A stretch of DNA of 33,217 bases from Planctomycetota bacterium (lineage in GTDB: Bacteria > Planctomycetota > SZUA-567). A program made the position numbers and the translations under genes. Positions 1-7,191 of this stretch are shown here, in pieces (position 1 is the stretch's first letter; each line of letters begins with the position of its first letter). The notes under the pieces were generated by a model. It was not told the origin of the DNA and did no database searches. It worked only from the letters and a program-made list of their open reading frames with translations. The stretch spans positions 1 through 33,217 of the forward strand of contig JAISJR010000102.1 in the NCBI GenBank assembly GCA_031261425.1. The letters run 5' to 3'.

Positions 1-40
1 GCATTTTAACAATAACTCCGATAAATAATTTTTAATTGTC
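1..40. repeat. Right half of a heptamer-repeat hairpin element
   Basis: The first bases read gcattttaac then aataactccg and run into a ttaattg-type heptamer arm. This closely matches the right half of the complete element at 19807-19912, so the left arm probably lies outside the window. Confidence 0.6.
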
Positions 41-92
41 ATTTTTTATTTGTTATTTGTTCTTGCATAACGCCGACGGAGAAAAAATTATG

Positions 93-108
93 CCCCCCCC
101 CCCCCCCC
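93..108. repeat. Poly-C tract, 16 bases, at the 5' end of the PAS gene
   Basis: Sixteen consecutive C follow directly on an ATG at 90-92, which has a GGAG-type ribosome site at 78-81. With 16 C the reading frame from ATG 90 is open into the PAS gene and encodes five prolines. With 15 C that frame ends in a TGA overlapping the ATG at 132 as ATGA. With 17 C it ends at a TGA near 118. It is therefore a candidate switch for translation start or coupling. Confidence 0.6.
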
Positions 109-131
109 GCAAAATTGAATGGAGGACGCCA

Positions 132-839
132 ATGACCGCGACAACTGAAACTTTATCGGCGCCGGAGGACGCCCTGACGCGACTACGGAAAGAGAACGCG
201 CGGCTGGCGCGGTATATACGCCGTTTGGAAGCGAAGATTGGACTCAATGAGGCGGCGGCGGCGACCCAGGCGAGTTTGAATTCGGCGCGGACGCTCGAAC
301 AACAGAAGCAGGAGTTTTATATGCGGATGTTGTTGGACAATAGCCGCCATTTGATTTTGTTGCTGAACACGGCGGGCGGCATCGCTTACGGCACCAAGAT
401 GTTTTTGCGCTTGGCGGGCATCGTCGATTTCGCCAAAATCGACGGGCGACCGTTAGCGGCGGTTTTAGGCGAAATTACCGACCCGAATTGGAGCCGCGAG
501 TTCGGCGAAAAAATGGACGAGGCGTTCTCGCGCGGTTTGGCGTTTAGCGTCAAAGCCGAAATTGATTTTCGCCGCCTCGGACGGCGGCATTATCACGTGC
601 AATTCACCTCGACGCTGAACGCCGCCGGTCGGGTGGTGGGAGCGATAGTGCTGTTTAACGACGTTACCGAGCAGAACGAGGCGTTGCTAACGGCGGAACA
701 AACCCACCACTTGAAAAGCGAATTTCTGGCGAATCTGAGCCGCGAATTGAGTTATTGCATCAATGAAATCGGCGATATCGAAAATCACCTGTTCCGCCTG
801 ACCAAAAGCACGCTGGAGATGTCGAAAATTGAGAGTTGA
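132..839 (+). CDS. PAS-domain protein with truncated, degenerate histidine-kinase remnant
   Basis: About 235 residues. ATG 132 is preferred because GGAGG at 121-125 sits just upstream; an in-frame ATG at 90, directly before a 16-C tract, could add 14 residues. An N-terminal coiled coil (about residues 10-65) is followed by a PAS-like domain (about 65-180) ending in the typical IVLFNDVTEQ segment. The C-terminus resembles a HisKA dimerisation helix (KSEFLANLSREL) and stops at MSKIES, close to the usual SKIEAG end of HisKA. The expected phospho-accepting His of the SHE motif is replaced by Arg, the helical hairpin is shorter than usual, and no ATPase domain follows. It is probably a sensor or dimerisation module without kinase activity, or a kinase truncated where the downstream repeat begins. 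The last codons lie in that repeat. Confidence 0.7.
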   Translation: MTATTETLSAPEDALTRLRKENARLARYIRRLEAKIGLNEAAAATQASLNSARTLEQQKQEFYMRMLLDNSRHLILLLNTAGGIAYGTKMFLRLAGIVDFAKIDGRPLAAVLGEITDPNWSREFGEKMDEAFSRGLAFSVKAEIDFRRLGRRHYHVQFTSTLNAAGRVVGAIVLFNDVTEQNEALLTAEQTHHLKSEFLANLSRELSYCINEIGDIENHLFRLTKSTLEMSKIES

Positions 840-951
840 GAGTTGAAAGTTCAGAGTTGAGAGTTCAGAGTTTAGAGTTTAGCAGAGGTTGCGCTTCGCG
901 CATTTTTAAGATAAAAACTCCACTCTCTGAACTCTCAACTCTCAACTCTAA
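831..951. repeat. Heptamer-repeat inverted element (GAGAGTT/GAGTTTA class)
   Basis: The left arm has seven-base units such as gagagttg, aaagttc and gagtttag. The core is agcagaggttgcgcttcgcg followed by cattttt. The right arm (about 919-951) is the complement, with ctctcaa and ctctaa units. The arms can pair into a long stem. The element lies between the convergent PAS and clpB genes and overlaps the last codons of the PAS gene. The same core and arms recur at 13534-13655 and 21628-21752. Confidence 0.85.
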
Positions 952-953
952 TT

Positions 954-3536
954 TCACGCTTTCCGAAACGCCACCTCGCCTTTTTGCAAATCCGCCACCA
1001 CCGTGTCGCCTTCCTTAAATTCGCCTTCGAGAATTTTCAGCGCCAACGGATTTTGCAGTTCGCGCTGAATGACACGGATTAGCGGGCGCGCGCCGTTGGC
1101 GGCGTCGTAGCCGAGCGCGATGAGTTTTTCCTCCGCCGGCGGCGTGAGTTCCAACGTGAGCCCCCGCGCCCGCAACAGTCCGCGCAAGCGCGCCAACTGC
1201 AAGCCGAAGACCTTTTTCAGATTCTCAACGTCGAGCCGGTTGAACAACACTATCTCGTCGATGCGGTTAAGAAATTCCGGGCGGAAATGCGCCTGCAACG
1301 CCGCCAACGTCCGCGCCCGCACTTCCGGCGCGGCAATGTCCGCCGCGTCCTGAATGAATTGCGCGCCGAGATTCGAGGTCATAATCACGAGCGTGTTGCG
1401 GAAATTCACCGTCCGTCCTTGCCCGTCGGTCAGCCGCCCGTCGTCGAGCAATTGCAACAGCACGTTGAACACTTCGGGATGCGCCTTTTCGATTTCGTCG
1501 AACAGCACGACGCTATACGGACGCCGCCGCACCGCTTCGGTCAAATATCCGCCGGCGTCGTAGCCGACGTAGCCCGGAGGCGCGCCAATCAACCGCGCGA
1601 CGGTGTGCTTTTCCTGATACTCGCTCATATCGACGCGCACGATATTTTGTTCGTCGTCGAACAAAAATTCGGCGAGGGCTTTCGCGACTTCGGTTTTTCC
1701 CACGCCGGTCGGTCCCAAAAATATAAATTTGCCGAGCGGGCGGTTCGGGTCTTGCAAACCGGCGCGGGCGCGGCGCACCGCGTGGCTGACGGCGGCGAGC
1801 GCCGCGCTTTGTCCGATGACCCGCGCGCCTAATTTTTCTTCCATTTGCGCGAGTTTGCTCATTTCGCTTTCGAGCATTTTGCTGACCGGAATCCCCGTCC
1901 AGCGGCTCACGACTGCGGCAATATCGGTCGCCGCGTCCACCTCTTCTTTCAACATCGCGCCGTGGTCCTTTTGCAAGTCGCGCAGGCGCAAATTTTCGAC
2001 TTCGATTTGGCGCTCAATATCGGGAATGACGCCGTGGCGAATTTCCGCGACCTTGCTTAAATCGCCCGTCCGTTGCGCGGTCTCGCTCTGTTGCCGCGCG
2101 CGGTCGAGGTCTTCTTTATACCGGCGGATTTGCCGGATAACTTCTTTTTCGGCTTGCCAGCGCGTCGCGAGTCCGTCGAATTTTTCTTGGCAGTTGGCTA
2201 ATTTTTCCCGCAACTCGGCGGCGCGCTCTTTCGCGGTGGCGTCTTTTTCGACCGCTTTCAATTCGATTTCAATTTGCATTTTCTGCCGCGCGAGCGCGTC
2301 CAAATCGTGCGGCATCGAGTCGATTTCCATCCGCAGGCACGAACACGCCTCGTCCACCAAATCAATTGCCTTGTCCGGCAAAAACCGGTCGCTGATGTAA
2401 CGCTCGGACAACTTCACCGCCGACACGAGCGCCGCGTCCTGAATACGGACGCCGTGGTGAACTTCGTAGCGCTCTTTCAGTCCGCGCAAAATCGCGATGG
2501 AATTTTCCTCCGACGGCTCGCCGACATAGACCGGTTGAAAACGCCGTTCCAACGCCGCGTCCTTTTCGATGTATTTGCGATATTCGTTCAGCGTCGTCGC
2601 GCCGATACAGCGCAAATCGCCTTTCGCCAGCGCGGGTTTGAGCAAATTCGCCGCGTCCGCCGCGCCCTCCGCCGCGCCCGCGCCGACAATCGTGTGCAAC
2701 TCGTCGATGAACAAAACAATGTCTCCCGCCGATTGTTCGATTTCGGTCAGCACCGCTTTCAGGCGCTCCTCGAACTCGCCGCGATATTTACTGCCCGCGA
2801 GCAACGCGCCTAAATCAAGCGTCAAAACCTGCCGGTTTTTCAGCGACTCCGGCACGTCGCCGGAAATGATGCGTTGCGCCAGTCCGCCGGCGATGGCGGT
2901 TTTGCCGGTGCCGGGTTCGCCGATAAGCACGGGATTATTTTTGGTGCGCCGCGAGAGGACTTGCATCACGCGACGGATTTCCTCGTCGCGCCCGATGACG
3001 GGGTCGAGTTTGCCCTGCCGCGCCAATTGCGTCAAATCGCGGGTGTATTTTTTGAGCGCCTGAAATTTTTCTTCGGGATTTTCGTCGGTTACGCGCCCGT
3101 TGCCGCGCACCGCGGACAACGCCTGATAGACCGCCTCGGCGGTAACGCCGTTTTGCCGGAGCGCGTCGCCGACGGCGTTTTTCGCTTGCGCGAGCGCGAG
3201 CAAAAGATGCTCGGTCGAAACGTAGTCGTCTTTCAGCCGCTCGGCTTCGGCGAACGCTTTTTCGAGCAGGTCGGCGAGTTCGCGCGTCAAATTTTCACCG
3301 GCGCGCGCACCGCTTACTTGCGGAATTTTTTTGATGAGTAGCGCGGCTTCGCCGGCGAGCAATTCCGGCGCGACGCCGAGTTTTTGCAACAACGGCGCGA
3401 CGATGCCGCCGTCCTGTTTGAGCAACGCGAGCCATAAATGCGCCGCGGCGATTTCCTGATTTTGATTTTCTTCGGCGAAACGCTTCGCGACTTCAAGCGC
3501 CTCGCGGGACTTAATCGTGAATTTATCAAAGCGCAT
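954..3536 (-). CDS. clpB: ATP-dependent disaggregase ClpB
   Basis: 860 residues, the usual ClpB length. It is a hexameric AAA+ chaperone that threads aggregated proteins through its pore together with DnaK. The N-terminal Clp repeat domain (about 1-145) is followed by AAA-1 with Walker A GEPGTGKT near residue 205 and Walker B VLFIDELH. The long coiled-coil middle domain (about 400-530) separates ClpB from ClpA and ClpC. AAA-2 has Walker A GPTGVGKT and Walker [12 protein letters not shown], and a C-terminal small domain follows. The ATG at 3536 has AAGGAG upstream. No CIRCE or clear sigma-32 promoter was seen. A degenerate sigma-54-like match lies near 3596-3610. The gene is monocistronic, converges with the PAS gene, and looks intact. 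Confidence 0.97.
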   Translation of the reverse strand: MRFDKFTIKSREALEVAKRFAEENQNQEIAAAHLWLALLKQDGGIVAPLLQKLGVAPELLAGEAALLIKKIPQVSGARAGENLTRELADLLEKAFAEAERLKDDYVSTEHLLLALAQAKNAVGDALRQNGVTAEAVYQALSAVRGNGRVTDENPEEKFQALKKYTRDLTQLARQGKLDPVIGRDEEIRRVMQVLSRRTKNNPVLIGEPGTGKTAIAGGLAQRIISGDVPESLKNRQVLTLDLGALLAGSKYRGEFEERLKAVLTEIEQSAGDIVLFIDELHTIVGAGAAEGAADAANLLKPALAKGDLRCIGATTLNEYRKYIEKDAALERRFQPVYVGEPSEENSIAILRGLKERYEVHHGVRIQDAALVSAVKLSERYISDRFLPDKAIDLVDEACSCLRMEIDSMPHDLDALARQKMQIEIELKAVEKDATAKERAAELREKLANCQEKFDGLATRWQAEKEVIRQIRRYKEDLDRARQQSETAQRTGDLSKVAEIRHGVIPDIERQIEVENLRLRDLQKDHGAMLKEEVDAATDIAAVVSRWTGIPVSKMLESEMSKLAQMEEKLGARVIGQSAALAAVSHAVRRARAGLQDPNRPLGKFIFLGPTGVGKTEVAKALAEFLFDDEQNIVRVDMSEYQEKHTVARLIGAPPGYVGYDAGGYLTEAVRRRPYSVVLFDEIEKAHPEVFNVLLQLLDDGRLTDGQGRTVNFRNTLVIMTSNLGAQFIQDAADIAAPEVRARTLAALQAHFRPEFLNRIDEIVLFNRLDVENLKKVFGLQLARLRGLLRARGLTLELTPPAEEKLIALGYDAANGARPLIRVIQRELQNPLALKILEGEFKEGDTVVADLQKGEVAFRKA

Positions 3537-3757
3537 CGGCTACTCCTTTTGCCGGGAATGAAAAATCGAGAGTTAAGAATTTCACTCGCCGCAAAACAAT
3601 TTTTGTGCCATTGAAGAAAAGCGGGATTTCTCGACGGAATTAGCGGAATGGCGAGGACGCGCCGCGGGCGCGCGGGTCAAAATGACCGGTCGGGGGCGGA
3701 AGGTTTTGATAAATTATTCAGCCGCGAAGCGAATTAAAAAAATCAAACTCCGCTTTC

Positions 3758-5974
3758 TTACCGTCCGCCGAAAATTATATCGCCGTAACAGCCGCTTCGC
3801 GCGTTCGAGCCGAAGGTGTCCGCCCATTGCGCGATTTCATTGACCGGTTTGCCGCCGTCATTGACGGCGCGCGCGCCCAAGTCGCGCATTGCCGCCGACG
3901 CGATATTTTCCGGCGTAATCGCGGCGTTGATGTTTTCTATCGGCGGCGGCAGGTCGGCGCCGCCGGTGAAGTCGTTGTGAAAAACGTCGAAGCCCCAGCG
4001 CGCGCGCGCCGCCGGCGCCTGCGTCAAGCCGAACGCCGCGAACGGAATAAACGCCTCGACCGCGTAGCCGTCGTCTTGCGGATGCGTCTTGACCTGCCAC
4101 TGCGGATTCCACGCCAAGCCGAATTGACTTGACCGGTCTAACGTAACGCCGGCGCTGTTGACCGCGAATTGGTAAAAATCGCGCCCCTCGCCCGTCGGGT
4201 CAAAGAAAAATTCCACGCTGTCGTCGCGATGCACCGCGTCGTCGTGAAATTTCGCCGTCGTCGCCGGACTGCCGCCGGTCGCGGCTTGCGCGAACAAATA
4301 AATGCCCGCCGCGTCCGTCATCATTTTTACGGCGAACGGACGGTTCGGCGCGCCGCCGCCGAGCGTGATAAAATCCCGCAAAACCGTCGCCTGTTCCCAA
4401 TCCGGCTCGCTCGCCACGCCGTCGATTATTATCGCCGACGACGCGGCGCGCGGCGCGATTTCCGCCGCTTTTTTCGCCGCCAAAATCAGCGGTTGCGTCG
4501 CCGCGCCGACGTTTTCAATCGTCGCCGTCAACTCCGGCATCGGCGCGGTTTCGACGGTGATGTAACGCTCCGCCGTGAACGTCGTCGCGCCGCGAAAGCC
4601 GGGTTGCAACTGAAATTCGACCGCTTCCGGTTGGATTTTCCACGCCGTGTCCGCCGCCGCCTGCCACTGCAACACGCCGCGCAACGGCTGTCCCGTCGGG
4701 TTGTGCAAAATGAAATTGAGCGTCTGTTTATTCGCGGTCAAATCCGGCACGGCTTTCGCCGCCTGCCGCGCCAACGTCAGCACTTCGCGCCGCAAGGTCA
4801 GCGCCGCCAGCGCGTCGGTCAAAATGTCCGTCTTTTCCACCGCCGGCTCGCCCCCGCTTTCGCCGTCCGCCGTAATGGTCAGCGTGTCGAGCGGCGGCGG
4901 ATTTTTATTCGCCTCGACGAGCGGATAAATCGTCCACGTCAAACTTTCCGGCGTCGCGCGCAAAATGCCGATTTGCGGCTGGTCAACCATGACCGCCGCG
5001 TATTCGCGTCCGAGCAATTTTTGCTTTTCGGTGTCCAGTCCGCCGACGTTGAGATAGCGCGTCGCGAAGTCGCCGGACTGCACCGGCACGGTGCGCAGGT
5101 AATAGCCGACCCCGCCGCTAATCACGAGGTTCACGCGGCTTTGTTCGAGGAGCGCCCCGAACGTCTCGACGAGCCACGCATTGATTTCTTTCGCGCCGAA
5201 GACCGGTTGCGACAGGCAGAGGATTTTCCAGGGTTGCGCGGTCATCGACAAATCGCGCGCCAACCACGTCAGCCATTCCTGCCGCGTCGTCGGATTTTTC
5301 AGCAATTCCAAATCGCCGAAATACAATCGCGCGCAACCGAGGTCGCGCGCCCAATAACGGCGCGGCAGAGGATTGGCGGCGAGCGGCGGCATTTTCGCGC
5401 GGTCTTCCGGCAGGAAAATCAGCGGCGCGCGGCGCGACAGCGGCAAAAACGGCTTAAAGAAAAATTGGTCTAAACTGCGGAGTTGCCCGTCGAGCGGCGT
5501 GGCGTTGCCGAGAACGACGACGGCGTTCGGCTGATAGCGATTAAATTCCTCGGCGGCGGCGGCGAGTTGCGGGGCGCGGTCGCGTCCGCCGTGCAGAAAG
5601 CCGATGGTCGCCGCTTCGCCCGCGGCGGGCAGACGATAATAAAATTTCTCCCGGTCTTGGTCGTCCACCAGCAAGGTGATTTCGGCGTTGTTTTGCGCCG
5701 CCGCCGATTGCGTCCACGCGGTCAGGTCAATCGCGTGCGCGAGCGACCGCCGCCCGTAGCGTTCGACGCGCCCGCCGACGCGCATACCGGCGACGGACGG
5801 ATAATCCGAGCGCAAATACAACATCGGCGGCAGGGCGGCGTCTTCGAGCAACGAATACGCGCCGACCAACTTCGGCGAACGGATAAAGGTCTCTTCGTCG
5901 ATTTCCGGTTTTTCGGCGCACGCGATTAACACGGCGGTCAGCGCCGCGAGAAATAGATAACGGCAAGAGGTCAT
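3758..5974 (-). CDS. Lipoprotein with inactive calcineurin-like phosphoesterase fold and CBM9-like domain
   Basis: 738 residues from ATG 5974. That start gives a lipoprotein signal with lipobox LIAC at about residues 16-19, while longer in-frame starts run through a purine repeat and an unrelated frame. Residues of about 120-350 follow the order of a calcineurin-like metallophosphatase: VVLGNATPLDG where VVLGDLVYDG is expected, LPEDR where a GNHE motif belongs, ILCLSQPVF for the SHPP strand, and GGVGYYLRT where GHVHxYER belongs. Every metal-binding His or Asp I would expect is changed, so it is probably catalytically dead. Residues of about 510-738 look like a CBM9-type carbohydrate-binding domain (IDGVASEPDWEQA, then DDSVEFFFDP). 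It is probably an envelope protein that binds glycan or protein. The substrate is unknown. Confidence 0.7.
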   Translation of the reverse strand: MTSCRYLFLAALTAVLIACAEKPEIDEETFIRSPKLVGAYSLLEDAALPPMLYLRSDYPSVAGMRVGGRVERYGRRSLAHAIDLTAWTQSAAAQNNAEITLLVDDQDREKFYYRLPAAGEAATIGFLHGGRDRAPQLAAAAEEFNRYQPNAVVVLGNATPLDGQLRSLDQFFFKPFLPLSRRAPLIFLPEDRAKMPPLAANPLPRRYWARDLGCARLYFGDLELLKNPTTRQEWLTWLARDLSMTAQPWKILCLSQPVFGAKEINAWLVETFGALLEQSRVNLVISGGVGYYLRTVPVQSGDFATRYLNVGGLDTEKQKLLGREYAAVMVDQPQIGILRATPESLTWTIYPLVEANKNPPPLDTLTITADGESGGEPAVEKTDILTDALAALTLRREVLTLARQAAKAVPDLTANKQTLNFILHNPTGQPLRGVLQWQAAADTAWKIQPEAVEFQLQPGFRGATTFTAERYITVETAPMPELTATIENVGAATQPLILAAKKAAEIAPRAASSAIIIDGVASEPDWEQATVLRDFITLGGGAPNRPFAVKMMTDAAGIYLFAQAATGGSPATTAKFHDDAVHRDDSVEFFFDPTGEGRDFYQFAVNSAGVTLDRSSQFGLAWNPQWQVKTHPQDDGYAVEAFIPFAAFGLTQAPAARARWGFDVFHNDFTGGADLPPPIENINAAITPENIASAAMRDLGARAVNDGGKPVNEIAQWADTFGSNARSGCYGDIIFGGR

Positions 5975-5987
5975 TGGGTTCCGGTTT

Positions 5988-6113
5988 AGAAAAGGGGAGA
6001 GGGAAAAGGGAAGAGGGAAAAGGGAAAAGGGAAAAGTTGAAAGTTGAGAAGTCAGAAATCCCTCTTCCCTCTTCCCTAACCACTTTTCCCTTTTCCCTTT
6101 CTCCTTTTCCCTA
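5988..6113. repeat. Heptamer-repeat inverted element (GGGAAAA class)
   Basis: The left arm holds repeated gggaaaa and gggaaga units (about 5992-6035). The right arm (about 6059-6112) holds the complementary cttccct and ttttccc units, so the arms can pair. It separates the terminator of the 6157-6954 gene from the 3758-5974 gene. The layout matches the other heptamer elements although the sequence class differs. Confidence 0.8.
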
Positions 6114-6114
6114 T

Positions 6115-6149
6115 AAATAAAAACGCCCGCCAGAATGTTCGGCAGGCGT
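6115..6149 (-). terminator. Rho-independent terminator after the 6157-6954 lipoprotein gene
   Basis: Read on the minus strand, acgcctgcc pairs with ggcgggcgt (nine pairs, one G-T) around a nine-base loop, followed by a run of T. It lies eight bases beyond the stop of the 265-residue lipoprotein gene. Confidence 0.8.
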
Positions 6150-6156
6150 GGAGCCG

Positions 6157-6954
6157 TTATTTGGTCGCGACTGCCGGCGCGATTTCGGGGTCGATTTCGG
6201 CTTGCACCGGCACGCCGCCGGGCCACAAGTTGCGCGCGAAACGGCGGGGCGCGGGGCGGCTGTTTTTCGCCGAAGTCGCCGCCGTCGCTTCCAATTCGAC
6301 CGCGTTGAAATTGCCGGGGTCGCCCGCGAGCAATTGTTGTTCGGCAAACTCTTCGGTCGCGGCGTTGGCGGCGCTCGCCATTTTTTTGCCGGAAATTTGA
6401 TTGAGCAAATTTTTCAACGCGCCGCTTTGTTTTTCGGCGTCTTTGACGCTGTTCGACGTGGCGCGTCCCGACGTGGCGCGTCCGCCGTCGGCGATTTGAC
6501 AACTGTTGTCCGCGCAGTCCTTTTCCCCGATGGCGGCGACCGCCGGAATGGTCGGCGCCGGCAACACGGCGACTTGGCGATAATCAATCACCGGCTCGTC
6601 GGTATCGACAAAATCGTAATCACTGCCCCGATTGACCGGACTGACCGGCGGCGGCGCGGGACGATAAACCGGCGGCGTTTGTTGCGGGGCGGTCGGCGCG
6701 GGCAGGACGGTCGCCGGCACCTCGGTCGGGTATTGACCGCTACGGATAACGTCGCCTTTGGTCAATTCGGAACTCAAAATGGCGGTGTCCTTGCTGACGA
6801 CCACTTGCGCGTCTCGACGTTGCGCGGTTGAACGCGACGCGGGCGACTGATACGCGGGGCTCGCCGCCGGTCGGACCGGCGCGGACGATTTCTCGCCGCA
6901 GGCGACGGCGCAAAACGCGATAGACCCGAAAAATAAAGCGTGGCGAATAAGCAT
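6157..6954 (-). CDS. Proline-rich putative lipoprotein of unknown function
   Basis: 265 residues. ATG 6954 has AGGAG seven bases upstream. The N-terminus is a signal peptide ending in a lipobox-like CAVAC, so the protein is probably lipid-anchored at about Cys19. Residues of about 25-125 are rich in Pro, Ala, Thr and Ser and look disordered. The rest has no fold I recognise. Two cysteines in KDCADNSCQ could form a disulfide in the periplasm. It is oriented like the next lipoprotein gene (3758-5974), but a terminator and a repeat lie between them. It is divergent from the flagellar hook gene. No family assigned. Confidence 0.6.
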   Translation of the reverse strand: MLIRHALFFGSIAFCAVACGEKSSAPVRPAASPAYQSPASRSTAQRRDAQVVVSKDTAILSSELTKGDVIRSGQYPTEVPATVLPAPTAPQQTPPVYRPAPPPVSPVNRGSDYDFVDTDEPVIDYRQVAVLPAPTIPAVAAIGEKDCADNSCQIADGGRATSGRATSNSVKDAEKQSGALKNLLNQISGKKMASAANAATEEFAEQQLLAGDPGNFNAVELEATAATSAKNSRPAPRRFARNLWPGGVPVQAEIDPEIAPAVATK

Positions 6955-7052
6955 GGCGCACTCCTCTCACGAGCGATAACCCAAAAAGAACAGCCCGTCT
7001 ATCGGCGAAAAAAGTTGACGCCCTTTAATTAAATTTTGTTTTTTTTGTTGGC

Positions 7053-7105
7053 AGTGAGCGGTGGTAAGCGCGGCTACTGTCCACTGCTCACTGTCCACTG
7101 CCCAC
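7053..7105. repeat. Heptamer-repeat inverted element (CACTGTC class)
   Basis: Units of ctgtcca, ctgctca, ctgtcca and ctgccca repeat with a seven-base period at about 7076-7103. A short complementary arm (ggcagtgagcggtgg) precedes them, with taagcgcggcta as the core. It sits just upstream of the sigma-54 promoter of the hook gene. Confidence 0.65.
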
Positions 7106-7111
7106 TTCCAT

Positions 7112-7127
7112 TGGCACAAAATTTGCA
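7112..7127 (+). promoter_or_regulatory. Sigma-54 (RpoN) promoter of the flgE-like gene
   Basis: TGGCAC, five bases, then TTGCA, with GG and GC separated by the required ten bases, is a near-perfect -24/-12 element. Transcription would begin near 7138, leaving a leader of about 54 bases. Sigma-54 control is usual for hook and rod genes in many phyla and implies an enhancer-binding regulator elsewhere in the genome. Confidence 0.88.
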
Positions 7128-7191
7128 TCTTGCGACGAAATTAACTTTCGCGGCGGAAAATTTTTCCCCCGCGCCTTGACGGAGACCGACG

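Noticed and set aside
1120-3341. Several long plus-strand frames opposite clpB
   Set aside because: They are shadows of a GC-rich coding strand: no ribosome sites, low-complexity composition and no family resemblance, while clpB on the minus strand is unambiguous.
4169-5473. 434-residue Arg-rich frame opposite the lipoprotein gene
   Set aside because: Extreme arginine content typical of antisense reading of GC-rich codons; no motifs.
5975-6502. N-terminal extension of the large lipoprotein back to 6502
   Set aside because: The extension is Arg-rich, antisense-like sequence running through the 6157-6954 gene in another frame and a purine repeat. ATG 5974 gives a proper lipoprotein signal peptide.
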